A stretch of DNA of 64,000 nt from an uncultured Hyphomicrobiales bacterium (GTDB taxonomy: Bacteria; Pseudomonadota; Alphaproteobacteria; Rhizobiales; Beijerinckiaceae). Of this stretch, positions 45,942-54,568 are shown one piece after another. Within the stretch, counting starts at the first letter, position 1. Every line of letters starts with the position of its first letter. The stretch is taken from the NCBI GenBank assembly GCA_903931945.1, contig CAIZEI010000151.1, forward strand, positions 53,406 through 117,405, in the 5' to 3' direction. The notes beneath the pieces were generated by a model. The model had not been told where the DNA came from, made no database searches, and saw only the letters and a list, made by a program, of their open reading frames with translations. The translations under genes were made by a program, and so were the position numbers.

Positions 45942-46592
45942 ATGGTCGTGATCCACCGCGCGCACGGGTTCCGGTTTGTGATTTATACGGGCGACCACGA
46001 ACCCGCCCACGTGCATATAACCGGCGCAGGACAGGCCAAGATTAATCTTCGCGGGGCCGGTGGGGCCCCAGAACTTGTTTACAACATCGGCGTCAAACGA
46101 ACCGATCTCCGCCGTCTGATTGCGGAAGCGACAGCGCGGCGAGAACAGTTTCTGGCGGAATGGAGCGCATGCATGGCTGAACTAACGCAAGCGCAGTTGA
46201 AGACCGCCGAAGCGCAGGGGCGGGCGATGCTCAGGAATGAGCCGCGCGCCGTTGCCGCAAGCTACGACCGCCTGACAGGACGCGTGACCATCGAACTCGC
46301 CAACGGCTGCGTCTATGGGTTTCCCGCTGCGCTTGCGCAGGACTTGCAGGGCGCCAGCGTGGAGGACCTTGCCGCAATCGAGGTCGATGGCGCTGGTTTC
46401 AATCTTCACTGGCCAAAGCTCGACGTTGACATGTTCGTGCCGGCGCTGGTGTCCGGAATTTTCGGAACCCGCGCCTGGATGGCGCGCGAGCTGGCCCGCC
46501 ACGCCGGACAGGCGACCTCGCCCGCCAAGACCCGCGCAGCGCGCGCCAATGGCGCCAGGGGTGGCCGACCCCGAAAGCCCGCTGCGGCCTGA
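45942..46592 (+). CDS. DUF4160-DUF2442 fusion protein
   Basis: A 216-residue protein made of two domains normally coded by adjacent genes. Residues 1-78 are DUF4160-like: VIHRAHGFRFVIYTGDHEPAHVHI, AKINL and RRLIAEATARREQFLAEW. Residues 85-185 are DUF2442-like: GRVTIELANGCVYGFPAALAQDLQGAS, LAAIEVDGAGFNLHWPKLDVDMFVPAL and GIFGTRAWMARELAR. A basic tail rich in Arg, Ala and Gly follows. ATG 45942 lies in an AT-rich region with TAGGTTATC upstream. The pair often looks like a toxin-antitoxin-type module; a fusion is unusual. The function is unknown. Confidence 0.78.
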   Translation: MVVIHRAHGFRFVIYTGDHEPAHVHITGAGQAKINLRGAGGAPELVYNIGVKRTDLRRLIAEATARREQFLAEWSACMAELTQAQLKTAEAQGRAMLRNEPRAVAASYDRLTGRVTIELANGCVYGFPAALAQDLQGASVEDLAAIEVDGAGFNLHWPKLDVDMFVPALVSGIFGTRAWMARELARHAGQATSPAKTRAARANGARGGRPRKPAAA

Positions 46593-46701
46593 GACCTTTG
46601 CGTCTTTCGTCCCGATCTCTCGCGCAAACGTGATTGCGCCGTCAATTGCCCCAGCAGCGCACGAATTCTATGAATGGCCATCGCATGGGATGGAGCCCGC
46701 C

Positions 46702-47172
46702 ATGAACGCTCATCGCGTTGCTTACCTCGTTTTTGCTCTCGCGGTTGCGATAATTGGTGCCGCCGCTGCAGGCTCGGGCGCCGGCCCTGTGAACGATGTC
46801 ACCGGCACAGGCCTGAGCGGCTACGACGCCGTCTCCTATTTCGAGCACGACGGCCCGGTCCAGGGCCTGCCTAAATTCTCCGCTGTCCACGACGGGGTGA
46901 CGTATCTTTTCGCCAGCGCCGGACATCGCGACGCCTTCCTCGCCGATCCCCAAAAATACCTGCCGCAATTTGGCGGCTATTGCGCCATCGCCACCGCCAA
47001 CGGTTTGAAAGTGACGATCGATCCCCACGCCTACGCCGTGATCGACAACAAGCTGTATTTGAACCATTCCATGGGCGCGCAGGCCTCATTTGACAAGGAC
47101 CGCGCGGGCAATATCAGCAAAGCCATCAAGAACTGGCCGGAGGTGCAAAAGCTCGATGGCCCGGATCATTGA
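46702..47172 (+). CDS. Exported YHS-domain protein
   Basis: A 156-residue protein with a signal peptide (MNAHRVAYLVFALAVAIIGAAAAG). A YHS-type domain follows: GTGLSGYDAVSYFEHDGPVQGLPKFSAVHDGVTYLFAS, AFLADPQKYLPQFGGYCA and DPHAYAVIDNKLYLNHS. YHS domains are small metal-binding modules found in copper or heavy-metal proteins. Possible ligands are the His of SYFEHD and the Cys of GGYCA. It is near the His-rich EutA-like gene (next, 153 bases away), which hints at metal handling, but that is inference. Confidence 0.85.
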   Translation: MNAHRVAYLVFALAVAIIGAAAAGSGAGPVNDVTGTGLSGYDAVSYFEHDGPVQGLPKFSAVHDGVTYLFASAGHRDAFLADPQKYLPQFGGYCAIATANGLKVTIDPHAYAVIDNKLYLNHSMGAQASFDKDRAGNISKAIKNWPEVQKLDGPDH

Positions 47173-47325
47173 CCGGCTGATAGCTGCGATTGGCGCCGAA
47201 CCTGGCAGGGCGCCGCCTGCTCCCGTGCTCCAGTCCTCCGGCGGCTGATTTCAACCAAAGTTGACTCCTTCCCCCGCATAGGCGAACCAAGCTCCCACGA
47301 TCAAACCCGGGAGCTCGACGCCAAC

Positions 47326-49056
47326 ATGGCCGCAGAAGACGACACAAAACCGCCCGCCCATTCGATGGCCGAGCACACAATGGGCCAGGGCTGGTCACAT
47401 GAGCATGAGGGCGAAGCCGACCACGATCACGACGAATACGACAATGACGGCCCGCTGGAAGAAAATCCGTTGTGGATTCAGGACAATGTGACCCTGACCA
47501 GCGTTGGCATCGACATCGGTTCGTCGGGCACGCAGATCATTTTTTCGAAAATCCACCTGCGCCGCCTCGCCGAAGACCTGACGAGCCGTTATTATGTGGT
47601 CTCGCGCGATACGCTCTATCTTTCGCCGGTGTCTCTGACGCCCTATTCCAGCGAAACCCGCATCGACGATGCTGCGCTCAAGCAGATCGTCCAGGACGCC
47701 TATGACGGCGCGGGCCTGAAGCCGGGCGATATCGACGCGGGCGCGGTGATCCTCACCGGCGAGGCGCTACGACGCGAGAACGCCCAGGGCATATCGAAAA
47801 TGCTGTCCGAGCAGGGGGGCGATTTTGTCTGCGCCACCGCCGGCCACCATATGGAATCCATGCTTGCAGCCTATGGCTCGGGCGCGGCGCAAGCCTCGCT
47901 CGATAGCGGCAAGCGCGTGCTGAATATCGACATTGGCGGCGGCACGACCAAGCTTGGTCTTGTGGAAGGCGGCCAGTGCAAGGTGACCGCAGCGGTTCAT
48001 ATTGGCGGACGCCTGATGGTGGTCGAGAATGGCAGACTGGCGCGGCTCGATCCCGCCGGCGCGCATCATGCCCGCCGCGCAGGATTTGACTGGAAGCTCG
48101 GCGACGCCGTTTCGTCCGCCGATCTCGACAAGGTGGCCGATGGCATGGCCGAAACGCTGGTCGCCGCGCTGGCGGCCCGCCCCATGCCGCATGATGTCGA
48201 GCATCTCTACCTGACCGATCCGATCCTGGATTTTGGCGATGTCGGCGGCATGATGTTTTCCGGCGGCGTCGCCGAATATGTTTACGCCCGCGAAGAGCGC
48301 GATTTCGGCGATCTCGGCAAGCGGCTCGGCTCCGCCATCGCGCGAAAAGTCGCCGCAGGAAAATTGCCCTGGGCCCTGCTGCCGGCGCGCGAATGCATCC
48401 GCGCCACGGCGCTGGGCGCGTCCGAATATTCGGTGCAACTGTCGGGAAACACCAGCTACATTTCCAATCCCGGAGCGCTGCTGCCGCGCCGCAATCTGCA
48501 GGTGTTGCAACCTCCGTATGAATTTGGCGAGGCGATCGACCCCGAAGCCTTGGGCAAATCGATTATCTCGCACCGCAAGGCCTTCGAGGTTGAGGATGCA
48601 GCGATCGATATTGCGCTCGCTTTCCACTGGACGGGCTCCCCGGAATTTGGTCGAATCTTTGCGATGGCGAAAGGAATCGTCATTGGCATGGCGGACCATA
48701 TCGCGCAGAAAAAGCCGATCTATGTGATGCTGGATGGCGACATCGCGCAGACGCTCGGCGCCGTGCTGCGCGAGGATTGCAAGGTGATGAGCGAGATCCT
48801 GGTCATCGATGGCGTGATGCTGATGGATTTCGATTACATCGATCTTGGCAAGGTGCGCATCCCCTCCTACACCGTGCCGGTCACCATCAAGTCGCTCGTG
48901 TTTTCCGAGGACCCGCGCGGTCCGCGCGCGAAAGAGCGCATCCACCATCGCGAGGAAGACGATCACAGCCATGGGCACGGACATGGGCATGGGCATGGGC
49001 ACGACCATGGCCACCACCACCATCACCACGGGCATGACCATGGACACAAGCATTAG
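47326..49056 (+). CDS. EutA-like reactivating-factor homologue with His-rich ends
   Basis: A 576-residue protein resembling EutA, the chaperone that reactivates cobalamin-dependent ethanolamine ammonia-lyase by ATP-driven cofactor exchange. Actin-fold ATPase motifs: phosphate-1 loop GIDIGSSGTQIIF (61-73), phosphate-2 loop NIDIGGGTTKLGL, and FSGGVAEY. Both ends are extended and His-rich: HEHEGEADHDHDEYD (25-39) and a tail of repeated HGHG and HHHH from about 548, typical of Ni/Zn/Co-binding segments. No eutB or eutC gene is in the window. Cupin and ABC-transport genes follow on the same strand. It may act on a different metalloenzyme. Confidence 0.85.
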   Translation: MAAEDDTKPPAHSMAEHTMGQGWSHEHEGEADHDHDEYDNDGPLEENPLWIQDNVTLTSVGIDIGSSGTQIIFSKIHLRRLAEDLTSRYYVVSRDTLYLSPVSLTPYSSETRIDDAALKQIVQDAYDGAGLKPGDIDAGAVILTGEALRRENAQGISKMLSEQGGDFVCATAGHHMESMLAAYGSGAAQASLDSGKRVLNIDIGGGTTKLGLVEGGQCKVTAAVHIGGRLMVVENGRLARLDPAGAHHARRAGFDWKLGDAVSSADLDKVADGMAETLVAALAARPMPHDVEHLYLTDPILDFGDVGGMMFSGGVAEYVYAREERDFGDLGKRLGSAIARKVAAGKLPWALLPARECIRATALGASEYSVQLSGNTSYISNPGALLPRRNLQVLQPPYEFGEAIDPEALGKSIISHRKAFEVEDAAIDIALAFHWTGSPEFGRIFAMAKGIVIGMADHIAQKKPIYVMLDGDIAQTLGAVLREDCKVMSEILVIDGVMLMDFDYIDLGKVRIPSYTVPVTIKSLVFSEDPRGPRAKERIHHREEDDHSHGHGHGHGHGHDHGHHHHHHGHDHGHKH

Positions 49057-49070
49057 GGGACAGGCGCTTT

Positions 49071-49096
49071 CCTTCTCCCCCGCTTCGGGGAGAAGG
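49071..49096. repeat. REP palindrome between EutA-like and permease genes
   Basis: CCTTCTCCCC-CGCTT-CGGGGAGAAGG type palindrome, 15 bases after the EutA-like stop. Same family as the other REP copies in the window. It may form an mRNA hairpin between the two coding regions. Confidence 0.75.
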
Positions 49097-49182
49097 CAAT
49101 AATAGCAATGTTTTGAAAACAAATGGGGGGAAGATTGACAAGCGCGGCGCGCATCGCCGATGGAAGCGTAGAAAGGGGGCCA

Positions 49183-50877
49183 ATGCTCTCCCCCGAACCG
49201 CGATTCCTCGGAATGGCCGCCGCAGCAGCCCTGACTGCCTGGCTCGCGCTGGTTCCGCTCGGCTTTCTGCTTTGGCAGAGCTTTTTATCGCCGCGCGCGG
49301 GCGGAAAGCCCGCAGCGTTCACCCTCAACAATTACGCCAGCGCCTATGCAAGCCCGGATACATGGCCGCTGCTTGTCAATTCCCTGGAATTTGCAGCGGG
49401 CGCGTCATCGGTGGCTTTGGCCCTTGGCGTGCTGCTCGCATGGATCAACGAGCGCACCAATACGCCCTTCAAGCGGCTGGTCTATGCGCTTTCGGTTGTG
49501 CCACTGGTCATTCCCGGCATTTTGTTTGTCGTCGCCTGGATCATGCTCGGCAGCCCCAAAATCGGCATTGTCAATCTGGTGTTCCGGAACATTTTCGATA
49601 CGGATGCAACGCTGGTCGATGTCTATTCCCTGCCCGGGATGATTTTCGTCGATGGGCTGCATTATTCGCCCGTCGCCTTCCTGCTGATGACAGCAGCGTT
49701 TCGCGCCATGGACCCCTCGCTGGAGGAGGCCGCGATGATGAGCGGCGCGTCAGTCCCAGGGATCGCCCGGCGGGTTACGCTGAAACTCGCCTGGCCAGCG
49801 GCGGCGGCTTCGTTCCTGATCCTGTTCGTCCGTTCGATTGAATCGTTCGAAACGCCAGCGCTGCTCGGTCTGCCGGTCGGCATAGAGGTTTTTACCTCGG
49901 CGATCTATGACGCCATTCACCGCTATCCAAGCAACGTGGGCCTCGCCTCGGCCTATGCCGTCACGCTTCTGGCGCTGACATCGGGCGGCGTGTTCTGGCA
50001 ATCGCGCATCGCCGGACGGAGCGGGACCTACGCCACGGTGACGGGTAAGGGATTTCGCCCGCGCGTCATGGACATCGGCCGCTGGCGCTGGGCGACAGGC
50101 GGGTTCTTCGTCCTCTACGCAATGCTGGTGATCGCCTTGCCGTTTCTGGTGTTGCTGTGGAGTTCTTTTCAGCGTTTTTATAGCGTTCCATCCTGGAAGG
50201 CGTTGCAAAACCTGACGCCCAAAGCCTATGTCGCGGTGCTGAACTATCCCAACGTCGCCGCAGCGCTCTGGAACAGCGCATTTCTGGCGCTGTCGAGCGC
50301 GACCATCGTGATGGCGCTGACGGCGCTGCTGTGCTGGATCATTCACCGCACCAGAATTCCAGGCCGGTGGCTGCTCGATCTGATTGCATCGACGCCGCTG
50401 GCGTTGCCCGGACTCGTGCTCGGCCTGGCGATCATGGTTTGTTATCTGGCGGTTGGCGGCGGAATCTATGGCACGATCTGGATCCTGTTGATCGCTTATA
50501 TCACCCGCTTCCTGCCTTACGGGATGCGGTACAATTCGACATCGATGATCCAGTTGCACCATGAACTGGAGGAATCGGCGGCCATGTGCGGCGCCTCGTT
50601 CGGGCGGTCTTTCGTCAGAATTGTATTGCCGCTACTGAAGCCCGGCCTCGCCGCCGGCTGGATTTACATCGTCATTGTTTCGGTCAGGGAGTTGTCGAGC
50701 TCGATTTTGCTCTATAGTCCGGGTACAGAAGTGCTATCGGTTGTGATATGGGAGCTCTGGCAGAATGGGCAGTATGTGGAATTGTCGGCGCTCGGGGTTA
50801 TGCTGATCGTCGCTCTGTTCATATTTGTTCTTGCCGCGCAGGCCATCAGCCGCCAGTTTGGCGTGCGGGACGTTTGA
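49183..50877 (+). CDS. Iron-type ABC transporter permease (two fused permease domains)
   Basis: An inner-membrane permease of 564 residues from ATG 49183 (AAGGGGGCC upstream; an in-frame ATG at 49123 would add 20 residues). About twelve membrane helices form two binding-protein-dependent permease domains. Each has the EAA loop: EEAAMMSGASVPGIARRVTLKLAWP in the first, EESAAMCGASFGRSFVRIVLPLLKPG in the second. This fused form is typical of FbpB/SfuB ferric-iron permeases, and also of some putrescine- or thiamine-type systems. It works with the ATPase at 50899 and probably with the binding proteins at 54569 and 56917. Confidence 0.88.
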   Translation: MLSPEPRFLGMAAAAALTAWLALVPLGFLLWQSFLSPRAGGKPAAFTLNNYASAYASPDTWPLLVNSLEFAAGASSVALALGVLLAWINERTNTPFKRLVYALSVVPLVIPGILFVVAWIMLGSPKIGIVNLVFRNIFDTDATLVDVYSLPGMIFVDGLHYSPVAFLLMTAAFRAMDPSLEEAAMMSGASVPGIARRVTLKLAWPAAAASFLILFVRSIESFETPALLGLPVGIEVFTSAIYDAIHRYPSNVGLASAYAVTLLALTSGGVFWQSRIAGRSGTYATVTGKGFRPRVMDIGRWRWATGGFFVLYAMLVIALPFLVLLWSSFQRFYSVPSWKALQNLTPKAYVAVLNYPNVAAALWNSAFLALSSATIVMALTALLCWIIHRTRIPGRWLLDLIASTPLALPGLVLGLAIMVCYLAVGGGIYGTIWILLIAYITRFLPYGMRYNSTSMIQLHHELEESAAMCGASFGRSFVRIVLPLLKPGLAAGWIYIVIVSVRELSSSILLYSPGTEVLSVVIWELWQNGQYVELSALGVMLIVALFIFVLAAQAISRQFGVRDV

Positions 50878-50898
50878 AATGAAGGGGAGGATAGCTGC

Positions 50899-52035
50899 AT
50901 GTTGAGCGTCAAGGGTCTCAACACCGAATACAAGACCCAGAAGGGCCCGGCTGTGAAAGCCGCGCAGAATGTCGAGTTTGAAGCGCCCAAGGGCGTGTTC
51001 TTCACCCTGCTTGGGCCGTCAGGCTGCGGCAAGACGACAACCTTGCGGTCGATCGCCGGTCTGGAGCGGCCAACCTCAGGCTCGATCGAAGCCAATGGAA
51101 AAGTCGTTTATTCGTCAGCCAATGGAATTTTTGTGCCGCCCAACAAGCGCAATTTTGGCATGGTGTTCCAGTCCTATGCGATCTGGCCGCACATGACCGT
51201 CTTCTCCAATGCTTCTTTCCCGCTGGAAGTGCGCAAGAACAAACTGCCCAAAGCGCAAATTCGCGAAAAAGTGATGAAAGTGCTGCACGCGGTGGGGCTG
51301 GACCATCTGGCCGATCGCGACGCGACGAAACTTTCGGGCGGCCAGCAGCAGCGTCTCGCCCTCGCGCGCGCGCTGGTCATGGAACCGGAAATCCTGCTGC
51401 TCGATGAACCCCTGTCGAACCTCGACGCCAAGCTGCGCGAAAAAATGCGCTTCGAACTGAAACGCATACAGCGCGAACTCGGCCTGACGACAATCTACGT
51501 CACGCACGATCAAGGCGAGGCGCTGGCGCTATCGCATGAAATTGCGGTCATGAACGAAGGCCGTATCGTGCAGATCGGCTCGCCGCGCACAATCTACGAA
51601 CGGCCCGCCAACCGCTTCGTTGCGGACTTTATCGGCACGACCAATTTTGTGGATGGCGATGTGCTTGGTCTTGATAGCCAGACCAAACTGTGGCGGCTGC
51701 GCACGCCGCTTGGCGATCTTATGGCCTCCAGCGACGCCCCGTTGACGCCTGGCGGCAAGGCGACTTTGTCGATCCGCCCCGAGGACGTGGAGCTCACAGA
51801 AGACGCTGCGCCCGCCGACCATTTGCTGAATTTGGCCACCGGGGTGGTTGACCAGAAAGTGTTCCTCGGCGATATCGTGGATTTCCAGGTCAAAGTCGGT
51901 GACGTCATGTTGCTGTCGCGGGCGCATCCATCCTTGCGCACTCCGATTGGCGACAAGATCAATATCCGGATGGACCCCATGAAATGCGTGGCGCTGCCAG
52001 CCGAACCGGCCGCCGTCACCCAGGCAGCCGCCTGA
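50899..52035 (+). CDS. ABC transporter ATP-binding protein (FbpC/PotA type)
   Basis: A 378-residue ATPase. Walker A GPSGCGKTT (about 40-48), Q-loop VFQSYAIWPHMTV, signature LSGGQQQRLALARAL, Walker B ILLLDEPLSNLDAKLR, H-loop YVTHDQ. A TOBE-type C-terminal region (RPEDVEL, about 295-360) follows, as in transporters of iron, polyamines or sugars. It starts 21 bases after the permease gene, behind GGGGAGG. The bicupin genes follow after 25 bases, so they are presumably on the same transcript. Confidence 0.93.
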   Translation: MLSVKGLNTEYKTQKGPAVKAAQNVEFEAPKGVFFTLLGPSGCGKTTTLRSIAGLERPTSGSIEANGKVVYSSANGIFVPPNKRNFGMVFQSYAIWPHMTVFSNASFPLEVRKNKLPKAQIREKVMKVLHAVGLDHLADRDATKLSGGQQQRLALARALVMEPEILLLDEPLSNLDAKLREKMRFELKRIQRELGLTTIYVTHDQGEALALSHEIAVMNEGRIVQIGSPRTIYERPANRFVADFIGTTNFVDGDVLGLDSQTKLWRLRTPLGDLMASSDAPLTPGGKATLSIRPEDVELTEDAAPADHLLNLATGVVDQKVFLGDIVDFQVKVGDVMLLSRAHPSLRTPIGDKINIRMDPMKCVALPAEPAAVTQAAA

Positions 52036-52060
52036 ACAACCCGAACGAAAGGACCGCCGA

Positions 52061-53179
52061 ATGGCAAAGAACGCAGTTGTTTCCGACGAACTCGCCCAGA
52101 AATTCGCCACGGAAAAAGATACGCCCTATCTGCGCTGGGTGCGCGACGAAGGGCTCGATATCATCTCCGCACATTACATTCGCAATTTACGGACGGTTGA
52201 GCTGAAGCCCTGGGCCCGTCGCGGCGGCAAGGGCGTTTACATCAACCACGAGGCTTCGCGCACGTCGAACGATTGCTACGTCTGCGAAATCCCGTCAGGC
52301 GGCAAGCTCGCCCCGCAGCGCCAGTTGTTTGAGGAGATGGTGCTGGTGCTGGAAGGCCGCGGCTCCACCTCGGTCTGGAATGACGCTGGCGCGCGCATCA
52401 CCTTCGAATGGAAGGCCGGCGCACTGTTCGCGATTCCGCTGAACTGCTGGCACCAGCATTTCAACGGTTCAGGCACTGAGCCCGCGCGCTTCGTTTCAGT
52501 GACCAACGCGCCGCCGGTCATCAATCTTTATGAAGACATTCACTTCGTCTTCAACACGCCGCATGACTTCAAGGAGCGTTTTGCTGGCGAGCCCGATTAT
52601 TTCGCCGCCAAGGGCGAGCAGCAGGGCTTCAAACTGACTACCAATTTCGTGCCGGATGCGCCGAATATTCCTCTGATCACCGCCAAGGAGCGCGGCGCGG
52701 GCGGCGGCCACATCCGCTTCAACATGGCCAAGGGCTCGATGAATTCGCATATCTCGCAGTTCCCGATCGGCACCTACAAGAAAGGCCATGCGCATGGCCC
52801 CGGCGCCCATGTCATCATTCTGGGCGGCCAGGGGTATTCGCTGATGTGGGCGGAAGGCGAAGAGCCCAAGCGCTACGACTGGGAAATCGGCACCATGATT
52901 GTGCCGCCGAACATGTGGTTCCATCAGCACTTTAACACCGGCACCACGCCCTCGCGCTATCTCGCGTTCAAGCATGAGGTTGTGTCGATCCGCAATTCGC
53001 AGGGCGTGCCGAAAGCCTGGATTTCCAAGCGCGTCGGTGGCGACCAGATCGACTACGCCGATGAGGCGCCGAAGATTCAGTCAATGTTCAAGGAAGAACT
53101 CGCCAAGGTCGGCCTGACCACGAAAATGGAACAGGCCTATCAGGACGAAATCGCCACACTGCCGCCAAAGGTGGCTTAA
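52061..53179 (+). CDS. Bicupin protein, copy 1
   Basis: A 372-residue cytosolic protein with two cupin barrels. In the first (about 70-150) the usual metal motif HxH...E is replaced by QRQ at 86-88, with Glu kept at 91-92, and motif 2 is HQH at 131-133. In the second (about 225-305) motif 1 is HAH (243-245) with His250 where Glu is normal, and motif 2 is HQH (288-290). So barrel 2 probably binds metal through four or five His. It is about three-quarters identical by eye to the next gene. Substrate and reaction are unknown. Confidence 0.85.
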   Translation: MAKNAVVSDELAQKFATEKDTPYLRWVRDEGLDIISAHYIRNLRTVELKPWARRGGKGVYINHEASRTSNDCYVCEIPSGGKLAPQRQLFEEMVLVLEGRGSTSVWNDAGARITFEWKAGALFAIPLNCWHQHFNGSGTEPARFVSVTNAPPVINLYEDIHFVFNTPHDFKERFAGEPDYFAAKGEQQGFKLTTNFVPDAPNIPLITAKERGAGGGHIRFNMAKGSMNSHISQFPIGTYKKGHAHGPGAHVIILGGQGYSLMWAEGEEPKRYDWEIGTMIVPPNMWFHQHFNTGTTPSRYLAFKHEVVSIRNSQGVPKAWISKRVGGDQIDYADEAPKIQSMFKEELAKVGLTTKMEQAYQDEIATLPPKVA

Positions 53180-53181
53180 CG

Positions 53182-53300
53182 CCCTCTCCCCGTCCCGACG
53201 GGGAGAGGGTTGGGGCAAGCGGCGACTCAAGCCATCGAGGCCTGTTCCCGCCGCCCCTCATCCGGCCTTCGGCCACCGTCTCCCCGCTCGCGGGGAGACG
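53182..53300. repeat. Repeat element between the two bicupin genes
   Basis: Two palindromes, CCCTCTCCCCGT...ACGGGGAGAGGG (53182-53209) and CGTCTCCCCG...CGGGGAGACG (53277-53300), bound a spacer with CCCCTCATCCGGCC-TTC-GGCC. It has the same plan as the elements at 9798, 15004 and 21957. It starts three bases after the stop of copy 1 and marks the duplication junction. Confidence 0.8.
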
Positions 53301-53341
53301 GGCCTGCAGCAAGGCCGCTACCAACAAATCCCGGAGGACCC

Positions 53342-54454
53342 ATGGCCAAGAACGCAGTCGTTTCGGAAGAACTCGCCGGCAAATTCGCCACGGAAAAAGA
53401 CACGCCCTATCTCGCCTTCGTGCGAGCCGAGGGGCTTGATGTCATTCCCGCCAACTATGTGCCGAACCTGCGCCATGTCGAACTGAAACCCTGGGCGCGG
53501 CGCGGCGGCAAGGGCGTCTATATCAACCACGACGCCTCCCGCACCTCGAACGACTGTTACGTCTGCGAAATCGCGCCGGGCGGCAAGCTCACCCCGCAAC
53601 GCCAGCTTTATGAGGAAATGATCCTTGTCCTCGACGGACGCGGTTCGACCACCGTGTGGAATGACAAGGGCGACCGCATGACCTTCGAATGGAAGGCCGG
53701 CGCGATTTTCGCCGTGCCGCTGAACTGCTGGCATCAGCATTTCAACGGCTCGGGCCAGGCCCCGGCGCGCTATGTCGGCGTCACCTTTCTGCCGTCTGTG
53801 CTCAATATGTATGGCGACCCGGATTTCGTGTTCAACACGAAATACGACTTCCTCAACCGTTTTAATGGCGAGCCCGATTATTTCGCCGCCAAGGGCGAGC
53901 AGAAGGGCTTTTTGCTGACAACAAATTTCGTGCCTGACGCGGTCAACCTGCCGCTGATTTCCGCCAAGGAGCGTGGCGCGGGCGGCGGGCATATCCGCTT
54001 CAACATGGCCAAAGGCTCGATGGCGAGCCACATCTCGCAATTCCCGGTCGGCACCTACAAGAAGGGCCATGCGCATGGCCCCGGAGCGCATGTCATTCTG
54101 CTCGCCGGCGAAGGCTATTCGCTGATGTGGATGGAGGGCGAGGAGCCCAAACGCTATGACTGGCAGCCCGGCACGCTGATCGTGCCGCCGAACGCCACGT
54201 TCCACCAGCATTTCAACACCGGCCCGACGCCCGCCCGCTATCTGGCGTTCAAGCATTCCTCCCCGCGCAATGCGCAGGGCGTGCCGATGTCATGGATTTC
54301 GCGCAGGCTTGGCGGCAACCAGATCGATTACGCCGACGAGACGCCCGCGATGCGCAAAATGTACGCCGAAGCGCTGGCCAAGCATGGCCTCACGCCCAAC
54401 ATGGGCGACGCCTATGAGAAGGAACTGGAAACCCTGCCGCCAAAAGTGGCGTGA
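53342..54454 (+). CDS. Bicupin protein, copy 2
   Basis: A 370-residue paralogue of the preceding gene, with the same start (MAKNAVVS(E)ELA, FATEKDTPYL) and end (ETLPPKVA). It keeps all the same unusual sites: QRQ with Glu pair, first HQH, then HAH with a third His in place of Glu, and second HQH. Differences cluster in a loop at about 150-175 and in a two-residue deletion near 312. Start is ATG 53342 behind CCGGAGGACCC. Kept motifs in both copies suggest both are active, perhaps with different substrates or as a hetero-oligomer. Confidence 0.85.
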   Translation: MAKNAVVSEELAGKFATEKDTPYLAFVRAEGLDVIPANYVPNLRHVELKPWARRGGKGVYINHDASRTSNDCYVCEIAPGGKLTPQRQLYEEMILVLDGRGSTTVWNDKGDRMTFEWKAGAIFAVPLNCWHQHFNGSGQAPARYVGVTFLPSVLNMYGDPDFVFNTKYDFLNRFNGEPDYFAAKGEQKGFLLTTNFVPDAVNLPLISAKERGAGGGHIRFNMAKGSMASHISQFPVGTYKKGHAHGPGAHVILLAGEGYSLMWMEGEEPKRYDWQPGTLIVPPNATFHQHFNTGPTPARYLAFKHSSPRNAQGVPMSWISRRLGGNQIDYADETPAMRKMYAEALAKHGLTPNMGDAYEKELETLPPKVA

Positions 54455-54485
54455 AAGTTTTGACGCGGTCCTGGCGAGGAGCGTT

Positions 54486-54513
54486 CCCTCGCCCCGTTTT
54501 TACGGGGAGAGGG
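54486..54513. repeat. REP palindrome after bicupin copy 2
   Basis: CCCTCGCCCCGT and ACGGGGAGAGGG around a short T-run, about 30 bases after the stop. Same family as other REP copies here. Confidence 0.7.
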
Positions 54514-54568
54514 ACAGGGTGAGCGGCCAGGAGACAATCAATTATTTAAACATTCAGGTTGTTGTCCC

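Noticed and set aside
48948..49053. HypB/UreE-type nickel chaperone from the His-rich tail
   Set aside because: The body has actin-fold EutA motifs and no GTPase of the HypB kind, so the tail alone does not make it a nickel chaperone.
47767..49122. 451-codon minus-strand frame opposite the EutA-like gene
   Set aside because: Antisense shadow. Its repeated Met/Val runs are the reverse reading of the His-rich tail.
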